Source of the DNA: Salipiger abyssi | GTDB taxonomy: Bacteria > Pseudomonadota > Alphaproteobacteria > Rhodobacterales > Rhodobacteraceae | NCBI RefSeq assembly: GCF_017311415.1 | Contig: NZ_JAEKIS010000007.1 | Span: 212,622 to 276,621 of the forward strand | DNA: 64,000 nt | Reading direction: 5' to 3' | Shown: piece after piece, positions 37,706 through 47,115 of the stretch | Layout: every line of letters begins with the position of its first letter | How positions within the stretch are numbered: the stretch's first letter is position 1 | Translations under genes and position numbers: made by a program | Notes under the pieces: model-generated | What the model was told of the DNA's origin: nothing | Databases searched by the model: none | What the model saw: the letters and a program-made list of their open reading frames with translations, nothing else

Positions 37706-38071
37706 GTGGAAGAGATGCTGCGGGAATACCTCCCGATTCTCATTTTTCTTGCCGTAGCCATCGCGCTCGGTGCCATTCTCATCCTCGCCGCCGTCGTGCT
37801 CGCCGTGCGTCACCCAGACCCCGAAAAGGTTTCGGCTTATGAATGCGGGTTCAACGCGTTCGACGACGCGCGGATGAAATTCGACGTCCGGTTCTACCTC
37901 GTGTCGATCCTCTTCATCATCTTCGATCTCGAGATCGCCTTCCTGTTCCCCTGGGCCACCGCCTTCAAGGATGTGAGCATGGTGGGGTTCTGGTCGATGA
38001 TGGTGTTCCTGGCGGTGCTGACCATCGGCTTCGCCTATGAATGGAAGAAAGGGGCGCTGGAATGGGAGTGA
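37706..38071 (+). CDS. nuoA: NADH-quinone oxidoreductase subunit A
   Basis: The 121-residue membrane subunit of complex I. It has three hydrophobic helices, with the conserved loop [25 protein letters not shown] between helices 1 and 2, the segment that lines the quinone cavity. The GTG start has AAAGGAG 7 bases upstream. First gene of the nuo operon. Confidence 0.96.
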   Translation: MEEMLREYLPILIFLAVAIALGAILILAAVVLAVRHPDPEKVSAYECGFNAFDDARMKFDVRFYLVSILFIIFDLEIAFLFPWATAFKDVSMVGFWSMMVFLAVLTIGFAYEWKKGALEWE

Positions 38072-38595
38072 TGACCGGGGCGAACACCGCCGGGCCCGAC
38101 CGCGAGGTCGCCACCCAGGCGCTGAACCGCGAATTGTCGGACAAGGGCTTTCTGCTCACATCCGTCGATGACGTGATCAACTGGGCCCGCACCGGCTCGC
38201 TGCACTGGATGACCTTCGGCCTTGCGTGCTGCGCGGTCGAGATGATGCAGAGCTCGATGCCGCGCTACGATCTCGAACGCTTCGGCACCGCGCCGCGCGC
38301 CAGCCCGCGCCAGTCGGATCTGATGATCGTCGCCGGCACGCTGACCAACAAGATGGCGCCGGCGCTGCGCAAGGTCTACGATCAGATGCCCGAGCCGCGC
38401 TACGTGATTTCCATGGGCTCCTGCGCCAATGGCGGTGGCTATTACCACTACAGCTACAGCGTCGTGCGCGGCTGCGACCGCATCGTGCCGGTCGACGTCT
38501 ATGTGCCCGGCTGCCCGCCGACGGCAGAGGCGCTGATGTACGGGCTGATGGCGCTTCAGAAAAAGATCCGGCGCACCGGAACGATCGTGCGCTGA
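38062..38595 (+). CDS. nuoB: NADH-quinone oxidoreductase subunit B
   Basis: The 177-residue subunit that carries cluster N2, the last iron-sulfur cluster before quinone. Ligands are the paired cysteines in [10 protein letters not shown], plus Cys in [15 protein letters not shown] and [12 protein letters not shown]. Start 38062 overlaps the nuoA end by 10 bases; internal ATG 38071, one base into the nuoA stop, is a possible alternative that gives the commonly annotated MTGANTAG N-terminus. Confidence 0.97.
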   Translation: MGVMTGANTAGPDREVATQALNRELSDKGFLLTSVDDVINWARTGSLHWMTFGLACCAVEMMQSSMPRYDLERFGTAPRASPRQSDLMIVAGTLTNKMAPALRKVYDQMPEPRYVISMGSCANGGGYYHYSYSVVRGCDRIVPVDVYVPGCPPTAEALMYGLMALQKKIRRTGTIVR

Positions 38596-38608
38596 GGGAG
38601 GGCGAGCA

Positions 38609-39214
38609 ATGACGCAGGCACTGAGCGAACTTGGGGCGCATCTCGAACAGAAACGCCCCGATTGCGTGCTGGGCTGGGATGTGGCCTTTGGCGAACTGAC
38701 CGTCGATGTGGCGCCCGCCAATATCGCGGGCTTTGTCGAGTTCCTGAAGACCGATCCCTCCTGCCGCTTCTCCTCGCTGGTGGACATCACCGCGGTGGAT
38801 TACCCCGCGCGGCCGAAGCGCTTCGACGTGGTCTATCACTTCCTGAGCATGTATCAGAACCACCGCATCCGCCTGCGCGTCGCGGCGCGCGAGGAGGAGG
38901 TCGTGCCCTCGATCACCGCTGTGCATCCGAGCGCCAACTGGTTCGAGCGCGAGGTGTTCGACATGTTCGGCATCGTGTTCTCCGGCCATCCGGATCTGCG
39001 CCGCATCCTCACCGATTACGGCTTCCGCGGCCATCCGCTGCGCAAGGACTTCCCGACCACGGGCTATGTCGAGGTGCGCTATGACGAGGAACTCAAGCGC
39101 GTGGTCTACGAACCGGTGAGCCTGGTGCAGGAATACCGCCAGTTCGATTTCATGTCGCCCTGGGAAGGTGCGCAATACGTGCTGCCCGGCGACGAAAAGG
39201 CGGAGGCGAAGTGA
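38609..39214 (+). CDS. nuoC: NADH-quinone oxidoreductase subunit C
   Basis: The 201-residue peripheral-arm subunit (30-kDa). Signature [21 protein letters not shown] with [12 protein letters not shown] is complete, ending with the typical FDFMSPWEG. It is separate from NuoD, as in most alphaproteobacteria, not fused as in E. coli. 109 bases containing a palindromic repeat pair separate it from nuoD. Confidence 0.97.
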   Translation: MTQALSELGAHLEQKRPDCVLGWDVAFGELTVDVAPANIAGFVEFLKTDPSCRFSSLVDITAVDYPARPKRFDVVYHFLSMYQNHRIRLRVAAREEEVVPSITAVHPSANWFEREVFDMFGIVFSGHPDLRRILTDYGFRGHPLRKDFPTTGYVEVRYDEELKRVVYEPVSLVQEYRQFDFMSPWEGAQYVLPGDEKAEAK

Positions 39215-39235
39215 TGCGCGCCGCTTCGAGGTCTT

Positions 39236-39296
39236 GCGAGATTTTTCGGACGAAAAATCTCGCCCGCACCAAGAATTTTCGTTCGAAAATTCTTGG
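39236..39296. repeat. Paired palindromes between nuoC and nuoD
   Basis: 39236-39263 (GCGAGATTTTTCG/CGAAAAATCTCGC, only the central GA unpaired) and 39269-39296 (CCAAGAATTTTCG, then TTCGAAAATTCTTGG) are near-perfect dyads 5 bases apart. They are the same two hairpin types as at 5851-5923, in the opposite order. They lie within a transcribed operon, so the RNA will carry two strong hairpins. Confidence 0.87.
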
Positions 39297-39323
39297 CGCC
39301 CCCGCGATGAAAGAGGTGTGAGG

Positions 39324-40556
39324 ATGATGGACGGTTCCAAGTTCGACGACGGCAGCACCGACGCGCTGTCCGGCGAACAGCAAATCCGCAACTTCAACAT
39401 CAACTTCGGCCCGCAGCACCCGGCGGCCCACGGCGTGCTGCGTCTGGTGCTGGAACTCGACGGCGAGATCGTCGAGCGCTGCGACCCGCATATCGGGCTG
39501 CTGCATCGCGGCACCGAGAAGCTGATGGAGAGCCGCACCTATCTGCAGAACCTGCCCTATTTCGACCGGCTCGATTATGTCGGCACGATGAACCAGGAAC
39601 ATGCCTGGTGTCTGGCGATCGAAAAGCTCACCGGCACCGAGGTGCCGCGCCGCGCCTCGCTGATCCGCGTGCTCTACTGCGAGATCGGGCGCATTCTGAA
39701 CCACCTGCTGAACGTGACCACGCAGGCGATGGACGTGGGCGCGCTGACGCCGCCGCTCTGGGGCTTCGAAGAGCGCGAAAAGCTGATGATCTTCTACGAG
39801 CGCGCCTGCGGGGCCCGGCTCCACGCCGCCTATTTCCGCCCCGGCGGCGTGCATCAGGATCTCACGCCCGAGCTGCTCGACGATATCGACGCCTGGTGCG
39901 AGAGCTTCCCGAAGGTGCTCGACGATATCGACGGGTTGCTGACCGAGAACCGGATCTTCAAGCAGCGCAACGCCGATATCGGCATCGTCACCGAAGAGGA
40001 CATTCAGGAACACGGCTATTCCGGCGTCATGGTGCGTGGCTCCGGCTTCGCCTGGGATCTGCGCCGCGCGCAGCCCTATGAGTGCTACGACGAGTTCGAG
40101 TTCCAGATCCCGGTCGGCAAGAACGGCGACTGCTACGACCGCTATCTCTGCCGCATGGCCGAGATGCGCGAGTCGACCAGGATCATGAAACAGGCCATCG
40201 AAAAGCTGCGCCTGCCGGAGAACAAGGGCGACGTGATGTCCCGGGGCAAGCTGACCCCGCCGAAGCGGTCGGAGATGAAGACCTCGATGGAGGCGCTGAT
40301 CCACCACTTCAAGCTCTATACCGAGGGCTTCCACGTGCCCGCGGGCGAGGTCTATGCCTGCGTCGAGGCGCCCAAGGGCGAGTTCGGCGTCTATCTGGTG
40401 GCGGACGGGTCGAACAAGCCGTATCGCGCCAAGCTGCGCGCGCCGGGCTATCTGCACCTGCAATCCATGGATCACGTCTGCAAGGGGCACCAGCTGGCCG
40501 ATGTGGCGGCGATCCTCGGCTCGCTCGACATCGTGTTCGGCGAGGTCGACCGCTGA
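39324..40556 (+). CDS. nuoD: NADH-quinone oxidoreductase subunit D
   Basis: The 410-residue 49-kDa subunit, related to hydrogenase large subunits, that with NuoB forms the quinone site. Signatures: [54 protein letters not shown] with the quinone-binding His/Tyr, and [13 protein letters not shown] [11 protein letters not shown]. It ends [12 protein letters not shown] as is standard. ATG 39324 is chosen with GAGG 7 bases upstream. Confidence 0.97.
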   Translation: MMDGSKFDDGSTDALSGEQQIRNFNINFGPQHPAAHGVLRLVLELDGEIVERCDPHIGLLHRGTEKLMESRTYLQNLPYFDRLDYVGTMNQEHAWCLAIEKLTGTEVPRRASLIRVLYCEIGRILNHLLNVTTQAMDVGALTPPLWGFEEREKLMIFYERACGARLHAAYFRPGGVHQDLTPELLDDIDAWCESFPKVLDDIDGLLTENRIFKQRNADIGIVTEEDIQEHGYSGVMVRGSGFAWDLRRAQPYECYDEFEFQIPVGKNGDCYDRYLCRMAEMRESTRIMKQAIEKLRLPENKGDVMSRGKLTPPKRSEMKTSMEALIHHFKLYTEGFHVPAGEVYACVEAPKGEFGVYLVADGSNKPYRAKLRAPGYLHLQSMDHVCKGHQLADVAAILGSLDIVFGEVDR

Positions 40557-40653
40557 GCGTCTGAACGACAGGCCTTGGGTTCGCGTGTGTGCATCCCGGG
40601 CCATCCCGGCCCGCGCGGCCGCAAGAAAAGGAAAGAGGGGTTTGGGGACCGTG

Positions 40654-40974
40654 ATGCTGAAGAAAAGCCTGGCGCTGCTGCCGCTCTTCGCCACCGCCGG
40701 CTGTCTGGCGCTGCCACCGCAGGGCACCGATGCCGAGGATATTGCCGCCTTCGACGAGGCGGTCGCCTCGGTCGGGTGCAGCCTCGAACGTGAATCCGAT
40801 TACCTGCCGGTCGAGCTTCAGACCGGGCTGCCCCGCGAGCAGATCCAGCAGATCGCCCAGTACCGCATCGCCGGCCGTCAGGGTGTGCAGACCGAGGCCG
40901 GCGGCTTTCGCTTGACCTCGGGCGCCTGCGCGCCGGTCGAAGAGCCGGCCGCCGAGGTGGCCGAGGCGGGCTGA
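40654..40974 (+). CDS. Nuo-operon small secreted protein, hypothetical
   Basis: A 106-residue protein with a signal peptide ([16 protein letters not shown]). Cys17 gives a weak lipobox (ATAGC), so it may be a lipoprotein. The mature region is acidic and includes [20 protein letters not shown] and [13 protein letters not shown], with no known domain. It lies between nuoD and nuoE and must be co-transcribed. Related small genes occur at this place in Rhodobacteraceae as far as I recall. Function unknown. Confidence 0.6.
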   Translation: MLKKSLALLPLFATAGCLALPPQGTDAEDIAAFDEAVASVGCSLERESDYLPVELQTGLPREQIQQIAQYRIAGRQGVQTEAGGFRLTSGACAPVEEPAAEVAEAG

Positions 40975-41065
40975 GCCCGGTGCCCGGCACCGCCATAACC
41001 GTTCCGGGCCGCAAGGCCCCCGCGCAAGCCGCGGATCCGACAACCTACGAGAGGCCATCCGACTG

Positions 41066-42220
41066 ATGCTTCGCCGCCTTCATCCCGAACAGCCCGAGAG
41101 CTTTGCCTTCACCCAAGCCAACCTGGCCTGGGCCGAGGGGCAGATCAGCAAATATCCCGAAGGCCGTCAGGCCAGCGCGGTCATCCCGCTGCTGTGGCGC
41201 GCCCAGGAACAGGAGGGCTGGCTGACCCAGAAGGCGATCGAGACCGTCGCCGACATGCTGGGTATGGCCTATATCCGGGTGCTGGAGGTCGCGACCTTCT
41301 ACTTCATGTTCCAGCTCCAGCCGGTGGGCTCGGTGGCACATGTGCAGATCTGCGGCACCACCACCTGCATGATCTGCGGCGCCGAGGATCTGATGGCGGT
41401 CTGCAAGGAAAAGATCGCGCCGAAGGCGCATATGGTTTCCGACGACGGCAAGTTCTCCTGGGAAGAGGTGGAATGCCTCGGCTCCTGCGCCAACGCGCCG
41501 ATGGCGCAGATCGGCAAGGATTACTACGAGGATCTGACCGCCGAACGTCTGGCCGAGCTCCTCGACGAGCTTGCCGCCGGCAAGGTGCCGGTGCCGGGCC
41601 CGCAGAACGGCCGCTACGCCTCCGAGCCCAAGGGCGGGCCGGTGGTGCTGACCGCCCATGCGGAGGGCCGCGCGCCCTATAACGCCTCGGTTACGCTGGC
41701 GACGGATATCGGCGACACGGTGAAGCGCATCGACGGCACCGAGGTGCCGCTGCGCACCCCCTGGCGCGACCGTTCCAATGAAAGCGGCGATGCCGCGCCG
41801 ACGCCGCACGCGCCCAAGCTTTCCGGTGGCGCGCCCGCCGACGAGACCGGCATCGACAAGCGCGAGGCGCCGGTGACCAGCGCTGGCAAGCCGGCGGCGC
41901 CGGTCGAGGGCGAGGAGGCTGTCGGCACCCGTCCCGAGGCGCTGGATGGCCCGCGCGGGGGCGGGGCGGACAATCTCAAGCTGATCAAGGGCGTCGGGCC
42001 GAAGCTCGAAGAGCTCTGCAACAGCCTCGGTTTCTACCATTTCGACCAGATCGCCAATTGGTCCGCCGACGAGGTCGCCTGGGTCGACGCCAACCTCACC
42101 GGCTTCAAGGGCCGCGTGACGCGCGACGACTGGGTGGCCCAGGCCAAGGTTCTGGCCGAGGGCGGTGAGACGGAATTCGCATCCCGTGTTAAAAAGGGCG
42201 ATGTATACGATGACGACTGA
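41066..42220 (+). CDS. nuoE: NADH-quinone oxidoreductase subunit E with C-terminal extension
   Basis: A 384-residue 24-kDa-type subunit, roughly twice the usual 160-240. The N-terminal half (1-180) has the thioredoxin-like [2Fe-2S] domain: cysteines in [12 protein letters not shown] and [12 protein letters not shown] Pro/Ala-rich linker leads to a C-terminal ~90-residue region ([11 protein letters not shown], then [17 protein letters not shown]) with a helix-hairpin-helix-like motif and the ending [12 protein letters not shown]. The extension is typical of Rhodobacter NuoE. The same module is repeated in the next gene. Confidence 0.95.
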   Translation: MLRRLHPEQPESFAFTQANLAWAEGQISKYPEGRQASAVIPLLWRAQEQEGWLTQKAIETVADMLGMAYIRVLEVATFYFMFQLQPVGSVAHVQICGTTTCMICGAEDLMAVCKEKIAPKAHMVSDDGKFSWEEVECLGSCANAPMAQIGKDYYEDLTAERLAELLDELAAGKVPVPGPQNGRYASEPKGGPVVLTAHAEGRAPYNASVTLATDIGDTVKRIDGTEVPLRTPWRDRSNESGDAAPTPHAPKLSGGAPADETGIDKREAPVTSAGKPAAPVEGEEAVGTRPEALDGPRGGGADNLKLIKGVGPKLEELCNSLGFYHFDQIANWSADEVAWVDANLTGFKGRVTRDDWVAQAKVLAEGGETEFASRVKKGDVYDDD

Positions 42221-42257
42221 CACGCTCATAAGGAACTGGTGACGAGGGAGACGGGGA

Positions 42258-43001
42258 ATGATGGATACGGCCATTGACGGCGGCTGCCAGAAGAAATGCT
42301 GGGGCGCAGCCGCAGTAATCGGGCTTCTGGTGCTGATCTTCGCGCTGGCGGGACACCGGGGGATCGTCGCGGCGATCCTGCTCGGGGTGCTTGCGGCGGT
42401 GCTGCTGGGGCTGTTGTTCGTCTGGCTGTTCTGCGCGCCCGTGCCGAAACCGGGCACCCGCCCGGTACCCGCGCCGCTGAAACCGGCGCCTGCGCCGGCC
42501 CCCGTCGCGCCGGCTCCTGTGACCACCTCTGCGCCTGCGGCACCGGCGCCCGAACCGGAACCGGCCGAGAAGGCCGCGCCCGCGGCCGAGGAGGCGCCTG
42601 CCGCGGTCCAGCCCAGCAAACCGCTGGCCGGCGAGGAAGAGCTGGCAAGCCGCAAGGGCAGCTGGACATACGAGGGCGAGGCCGAGGCGCCCGCCGCTGA
42701 AGAAGACGCCGGCGAAACCCGGCCCGAGGCACTGACCGCCGCCCGCGAGGGCGGGCCGGACAACCTCAAGGAAATCAAGGGCGTCGGGCCGAAGCTCGAG
42801 TCGCTGCTGCACGAGCTGGGGATCTTCCATTTCGACCAGATCGCCGGCTGGAGCGCCGCCGAGGTGGCCTGGATGGATTCCAACCTCAAGGGCTTCCGGG
42901 GCCGGGTGTCGCGCGACGACTGGATCGGTCAGGCAAAGATCCTTGCGGCGGGTGGCGATACCGAGTTCTCGCAGCGCGTCGACAAGGGCGAGGTCTACTG
43001 A
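42258..43001 (+). CDS. Membrane-anchored protein with NuoE-tail (HhH) domain
   Basis: A 247-residue protein: two adjacent transmembrane helices (about 14-52), a long Pro/Ala/Glu-rich linker (about 55-150), then a C-terminal ~90-residue domain closely similar to the NuoE extension ([20 protein letters not shown], then WMDSNLKGFRGRVSRDDWIG and TEFSQRVDKGEVY). The domain resembles helix-hairpin-helix modules related to ribosomal-protein-like 'flap endonuclease-like HhH' folds. It is not a complex I core subunit. It may anchor the complex to the membrane or to itself by domain-domain pairing; that is inference. Confidence 0.75.
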   Translation: MMDTAIDGGCQKKCWGAAAVIGLLVLIFALAGHRGIVAAILLGVLAAVLLGLLFVWLFCAPVPKPGTRPVPAPLKPAPAPAPVAPAPVTTSAPAAPAPEPEPAEKAAPAAEEAPAAVQPSKPLAGEEELASRKGSWTYEGEAEAPAAEEDAGETRPEALTAAREGGPDNLKEIKGVGPKLESLLHELGIFHFDQIAGWSAAEVAWMDSNLKGFRGRVSRDDWIGQAKILAAGGDTEFSQRVDKGEVY

Positions 43002-43151
43002 GGACCGAAGGGACAGACGGGCTCCGGGCCGCCGCAAGGCCCGCGAGCAGGACGAAACAGGGCAGACGGGCAGGGGCCCGGGCGGCGGATCTGGCAGGCA
43101 GCGCCTGCATCCCGGGTTCGCGCCGGGCCGATGCCTTTGGAGGCCGAGGGA

Positions 43152-43370
43152 ATGACAGACCAGGACAGCCACACCCGGCAGGGGCGCATCATCGCGCTGG
43201 TGATTGCCGGCACCGGGCTGGCCTGGATCGCGGCGACGGCAGCGGGCGAATGGCTCGGCTGGAGTCACCGCACACGGGCTTTCTTCGACCTGGCCGCACT
43301 GGCCGGGTTCGGGACGGCGATTTGGATGATCTACGGGCTCTGGCGTGCCCGCCAGAAGGACAAGGACTGA
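43152..43370 (+). CDS. DUF5337 family small membrane protein
   Basis: A 72-residue protein with two transmembrane helices ([41 protein letters not shown]), a polar N-terminus and a basic tail. Size, two-helix layout and place before nuoF match DUF5337. ATG 43152 follows CCGAGGGA. It ends 4 bases before nuoF. A role as an accessory subunit or assembly helper of complex I is possible but unproven. Confidence 0.65.
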   Translation: MTDQDSHTRQGRIIALVIAGTGLAWIAATAAGEWLGWSHRTRAFFDLAALAGFGTAIWMIYGLWRARQKDKD

Positions 43371-43374
43371 TGCG

Positions 43375-44670
43375 ATGCTGAAGGACGAGGACCGCATTTT
43401 CACCAATCTCTACGGCATGCATGATCGCACGCTGGCAGGGGCAAAGGCGCGCGGCCACTGGGACGGAACCGCCGGGATCCTCGCGAAGGGCCGCGACTGG
43501 ATCGTCGACGAGATGAAGGCCTCCGGCCTGCGCGGGCGCGGCGGTGCCGGCTTCCCGACGGGCCTGAAATGGTCCTTCATGCCCAAGGAGAGCGACGGTC
43601 GCCCCGCCTATCTGGTGATCAACGCCGACGAATCTGAACCCGCGACCTGCAAGGACCGCGAGATCATGCGCCACGATCCGCACACACTGATCGAAGGCGC
43701 GCTGATCGCCAGCTTCGCCATGGGGGCGCATACCTCCTATATCTACATTCGCGGCGAATATATCCGCGAGAAAGAGGCGCTTCAGGCGGCCATCGACGAG
43801 GCCTACGATGCCGGCATGATCGGCAAGAACGCCTGCGGGTCTGGCTGGGATTTCGACCTCTACCTGCATCACGGCGCCGGCGCCTATATCTGCGGCGAGG
43901 AAACCTCGCTGCTGGAAAGCCTCGAAGGCAAGAAGGGCATGCCCCGGATGAAGCCGCCCTTCCCGGCGGGCGCGGGTCTCTACGGCTGCCCGACCACGGT
44001 GAACAATGTCGAATCCATCGCGGTGGTGCCGACGATCCTGCGCCGCGGCGCCACCTGGTTCTCGGGCTTCGGGCGCAAGAACAATGCCGGCACCAAGCTC
44101 ATGGGGCTCACCGGCCACGTCAACACGCCCTGCGTCTTCGAGGAAGAGATGTCGCTCTCGGTGCGCGAGATCATCGAAAAGCACGGCGGCGGCATTCGCG
44201 GCGGCTGGGACAATCTCAAGGCGATCATCCCCGGCGGTGCCTCCTGCCCGGTGCTGCCGCGCGACGCGCTCGAGGATGCGATCTTCGATTTCGACTGGAT
44301 GCGCGAGAACAAGTCGAGCTTCGGCACCGGCTGCATGATCGTCATGGACAATTCGGTCGATGTGGTGAAAGCCGTCTGGCGCCTGTCGAAATTCTTCAAG
44401 CACGAGAGCTGCGGCCAGTGCACGCCCTGCCGCGAGGGCACCGGCTGGATGATGCGCGTCATGGACCGTCTGGTCACCGGCGAGGCGGAGGTCGAGGAGA
44501 TCGACATGCTGCTCGACGTGACCAAGCAGGTCGAGGGTCACACGATCTGCGCGCTCGGCGACGCGGCGGCCTGGCCGATCCAGGGCCTGATCCGGCATTT
44601 CCGCGAGGAGATCGAGGACCGCATCAAGGCCAAGAAGACCGGTCGCATGGGCGCGATGGCGGCGGAGTGA
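43375..44670 (+). CDS. nuoF: NADH-quinone oxidoreductase subunit F
   Basis: The 431-residue 51-kDa subunit that oxidises [20 protein letters not shown] binds [21 protein letters not shown] and [16 protein letters not shown] bind FMN, and cluster N3 ligands are in [15 protein letters not shown] with a later Cys in [10 protein letters not shown]. Length is normal for the family. Confidence 0.97.
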   Translation: MLKDEDRIFTNLYGMHDRTLAGAKARGHWDGTAGILAKGRDWIVDEMKASGLRGRGGAGFPTGLKWSFMPKESDGRPAYLVINADESEPATCKDREIMRHDPHTLIEGALIASFAMGAHTSYIYIRGEYIREKEALQAAIDEAYDAGMIGKNACGSGWDFDLYLHHGAGAYICGEETSLLESLEGKKGMPRMKPPFPAGAGLYGCPTTVNNVESIAVVPTILRRGATWFSGFGRKNNAGTKLMGLTGHVNTPCVFEEEMSLSVREIIEKHGGGIRGGWDNLKAIIPGGASCPVLPRDALEDAIFDFDWMRENKSSFGTGCMIVMDNSVDVVKAVWRLSKFFKHESCGQCTPCREGTGWMMRVMDRLVTGEAEVEEIDMLLDVTKQVEGHTICALGDAAAWPIQGLIRHFREEIEDRIKAKKTGRMGAMAAE

Positions 44671-44674
44671 ACCG

Positions 44675-45172
44675 ATGCAGCCTGACGGGCATCATCTGGC
44701 GGAATTCAACCTCGGGGTTCTCAAATACGATTGGGACGACCCCCGGGTGAAGGATTTTGTCGACGGGATCGGTCGCGTGAATGCCATAGCGCAGCGCAGC
44801 GCCGGTTTCGTCTGGATGATGGATGGTGACGAGATGGAATCCGAGCAGCTTGCGCCCGAGGGCGTGCTTGGCGGCAATCCGCGCCTTGCCTCCACGCTGT
44901 CGGTCTGGGAAGACGCGGCGCATCTGGAGCATTTCGTCTGGAACACGGTTCACAAGCAGTTCTACGACCGCAAGGCCGAATGGTACGACGCGGTGGATGC
45001 GGTGCGACTGGTGATGTGGTGGGTGCCCGAGGGGCACCGCCCGACGACAACCGAGGCGATGGAGCGCTTCCGTCACCTTGAAGCGCATGGCGACAGCGAA
45101 TTCGCATTCGGCTGGGCGCATCTGAAAGAGGCGGAGCTTTGGAAGACCAAGCAATGCGGAGAGGCGGCATGA
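44675..45172 (+). CDS. DUF3291 protein, first of tandem pair
   Basis: A 165-residue protein of the DUF3291 ferredoxin-like/monooxygenase-like fold: HLAEFNLGVLKYDWDDPRVK, SAGFVWMMDGD, LSVWEDAAHLEHFVWNTVHK and MWWVPEGHRPT. The aromatic-rich core recalls heme-degrading ABM folds, but no catalytic residues can be assigned. It is 4 bases after nuoF and overlaps the next, homologous gene by ATGA. Its presence in the nuo operon suggests a link to respiration or flavin/heme status, unproven. Confidence 0.75.
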   Translation: MQPDGHHLAEFNLGVLKYDWDDPRVKDFVDGIGRVNAIAQRSAGFVWMMDGDEMESEQLAPEGVLGGNPRLASTLSVWEDAAHLEHFVWNTVHKQFYDRKAEWYDAVDAVRLVMWWVPEGHRPTTTEAMERFRHLEAHGDSEFAFGWAHLKEAELWKTKQCGEAA

Positions 45173-45663
45173 GCGGCACGATGAATCTGGCCGAGCTGAA
45201 CGTGGGCCGCCTGCTGGCGCCGACCGACGATCCGCGCGTGGCCGATTTCATGAATGCGCTCGACCGGATCAACGGCATGGGCAAGCGCATGCCGGGCTTT
45301 GTCTGGATGATGGAGGGCTCGGGCGAGCCGGGCACCGGCAATACCGAGAACAATATCGGCGACGATCCGCAATTCGTCGCAAACCTCACCGTCTGGGAAG
45401 ACGTGGAAAGCCTCGAAACCTTCGTCTGGAAGACCGTGCACCGGCAGTTCTACGACCGCCGGGAGGACTGGTTCGAGATCCTCGGCAAGCAGCATTTCGT
45501 CATGTGGTGGGTGCCCGCCGGGCATGAACCCTCGCTCGACGAGGCGCTGGCGCGGCTCGAACATCTGCGCGAGAACGGCCCCTCCGAGCATGCCTTTGGC
45601 TGGGCCGAGCTGCCGCAGGCCACCGCCTGGCGCGACAAGGGCTGCCGCGAGGTGGCGGCATGA
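45169..45663 (+). CDS. DUF3291 protein, second of tandem pair
   Basis: A 164-residue protein, clearly homologous to the preceding gene: LAELNVGRLLAPTDDPRVAD, MPGFVWMMEGSG, VWEDVESLETFVWKTVHRQF, and MWWVPAGHEPSLDEALARLE match block for block. The pair probably arose by tandem duplication and may form a heterodimer, as two-domain ABM proteins do. Start ATG overlaps the previous stop; its own stop overlaps the next ATG. Confidence 0.75.
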   Translation: MSGTMNLAELNVGRLLAPTDDPRVADFMNALDRINGMGKRMPGFVWMMEGSGEPGTGNTENNIGDDPQFVANLTVWEDVESLETFVWKTVHRQFYDRREDWFEILGKQHFVMWWVPAGHEPSLDEALARLEHLRENGPSEHAFGWAELPQATAWRDKGCREVAA

Positions 45664-46100
45664 GTCTGCGCCTGCTCTCGATCCCCGCGCTTCTGGCGCT
45701 GCTGGCGGCCTGTCAGGGCCCGTCCGGCGCGGCGCTGCCGTCTGCAAACGCGCCGGCGCGCAGTGCCTCGCTGGCCGAGCGATGGGAACACCGGGTGGTG
45801 ACCATCAGTGTGGCCGAGCGCATCGCCGATCAGTGCTATGCCGAGGGCATCTCGCTGGCGCCGTCGCCCTGGAGCGGGGCGGTGACCCGCGCCACCGAGG
45901 AGCTGGTGGCCGAGGGCGCCGACCGCGCCGCGCTGGACGCGGTCTATGCCAACCATGATTTCAACACCTCCGCGGCGAGCGCCGGGGCCTATCTTGCGGC
46001 GCGCGGCGCGCTGCCGGATGTGCCCGAAAGCCTCTGCGCGGTGGGTGAGGCCGAGATTGCACAGGGCTCCGAAGTGGGCCGGGTGCTCCAGAAACTGTGA
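45660..46100 (+). CDS. DUF5333-type lipoprotein
   Basis: A 146-residue predicted lipoprotein: signal peptide with lipobox LLAAC at Cys18. The mature part (ISVAERIADQCYAEGISLAP, ending CAVGEAEIAQGSEVGRVLQK) shares the C-x-VG-xx-EI-xx-GS-x-VG pattern with the gene at 46603, so both belong to the DUF5333 type. It probably sits at the inner face of the periplasm. Start overlaps the preceding DUF3291 stop by ATGA. Function unknown. Confidence 0.65.
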   Translation: MSLRLLSIPALLALLAACQGPSGAALPSANAPARSASLAERWEHRVVTISVAERIADQCYAEGISLAPSPWSGAVTRATEELVAEGADRAALDAVYANHDFNTSAASAGAYLAARGALPDVPESLCAVGEAEIAQGSEVGRVLQKL

Positions 46101-46474
46101 CGGAAGCGATGACCAACGTGACGAACCGGAGCAAGATCAACAGGGTGCTGCTGCTGGGCTGCGCGACGCTGATGCTGTCGCTGGCGGCCTGCGGGAAATA
46201 TTCCAAGGCCAACCGTTTCGAATATGGCGGTGTGGTGTTTCCGGGAAGCGCCAAGGCGGTGCGGGGCGACCGCAACAGCTTTGTCGCCACTGCCGGTCCG
46301 GCGAGCGCCTCGCTCGACGGCGCCATCGCGGCGGCGCGCTATCAGGGCGTGAAATACTGCATCAACTACCTCGGCACCTCGGATATCGACTGGCAGGTGG
46401 GCCCCGACACACCGCCGGAGCAGCTGGCGATCGAGGGCGACAAGGTGACTTTCCGGGGGAGCTGCACCGAGTGA
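46097..46474 (+). CDS. Nuo-operon lipoprotein, hypothetical
   Basis: A 125-residue predicted lipoprotein with lipobox SLAAC at Cys32 (residues 16-32 hydrophobic, VLLLGCATLMLSLAAC). The mature domain (VFPGSAKAVRGDRNSFVATA, AARYQGVKYCINYLGTSDID) is compact with two further Cys and no known motif. GTG 46097 is translationally coupled to the previous stop; the ATG at 46109 is an alternative with GGAAG just upstream. Function unknown. Confidence 0.6.
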   Translation: MTEAMTNVTNRSKINRVLLLGCATLMLSLAACGKYSKANRFEYGGVVFPGSAKAVRGDRNSFVATAGPASASLDGAIAAARYQGVKYCINYLGTSDIDWQVGPDTPPEQLAIEGDKVTFRGSCTE

Positions 46475-46602
46475 GACGCGCAGGTGTCATATCGCGCATC
46501 GGGCGCGCCGGTCCTTGCAGGGCCGGCGGTGGCGCCCCCATCTCGGTAAGCGAAGGGGGCCGTGCCAGCGCGCGCCCCGCAATCGCTATCCGGAGCTTTG
46601 AC

Positions 46603-47019
46603 ATGCGCAAGACGATGACACCGCTTTTCCTCGCTGCCCTCATGGGGCTTTCCGCGATGCCGGCTGACGCCACGGCCAAACCGCCGCTCGGCGACGTGCG
46701 CGAGATCCATGACGGGCTGCTCGCCGTGGGCATCGCCGACGAGATCCGCAAGCAATGCGGCAGCATCGGCGCGCGGATGATCACCGCCTACAGCTATCTC
46801 GGCAGGCTGAAATCGCACGCCGCCGCGCTGGGTTACAGCGACGAGGAAATCGAGGACTACGTGACCTCGAAATCCGAGAAGAAGAAATACCGTGCCGAGG
46901 GCGAGGCCTGGCTGAAGGCCCGCGGCGTGACACTGGGCGTCGAGGCGGGCTATTGCCGCGTCGGGCGCGAGGAAATCGAGAGGGGCTCATCGGTCGGTGC
47001 GCTCCTGAGGGCGTGGTGA
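46603..47019 (+). CDS. DUF5333 family secreted protein
   Basis: A 138-residue periplasmic protein with a cleavable signal (1-24, ending MPADA-TA). The mature part, VGIADEIRKQCGSIGARMIT ... ending CRVGREEIERGSSVGALLRA, is typical of DUF5333. It shares the closing motif and an early Cys with the lipoprotein at 45660 and looks like its paralogue. It lies directly before nuoG in the operon, 96 bases away. Function unknown. Confidence 0.7.
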   Translation: MRKTMTPLFLAALMGLSAMPADATAKPPLGDVREIHDGLLAVGIADEIRKQCGSIGARMITAYSYLGRLKSHAAALGYSDEEIEDYVTSKSEKKKYRAEGEAWLKARGVTLGVEAGYCRVGREEIERGSSVGALLRAW

Positions 47020-47115
47020 TGACGGGCGGGGCGGATATCGCGGCCCGCGCCGACATGCCTTGCCCGGGACGGCCCCTGTGCCGTGCCGAGAGAAATTCTG
47101 TCTGGGAAGATGCCA

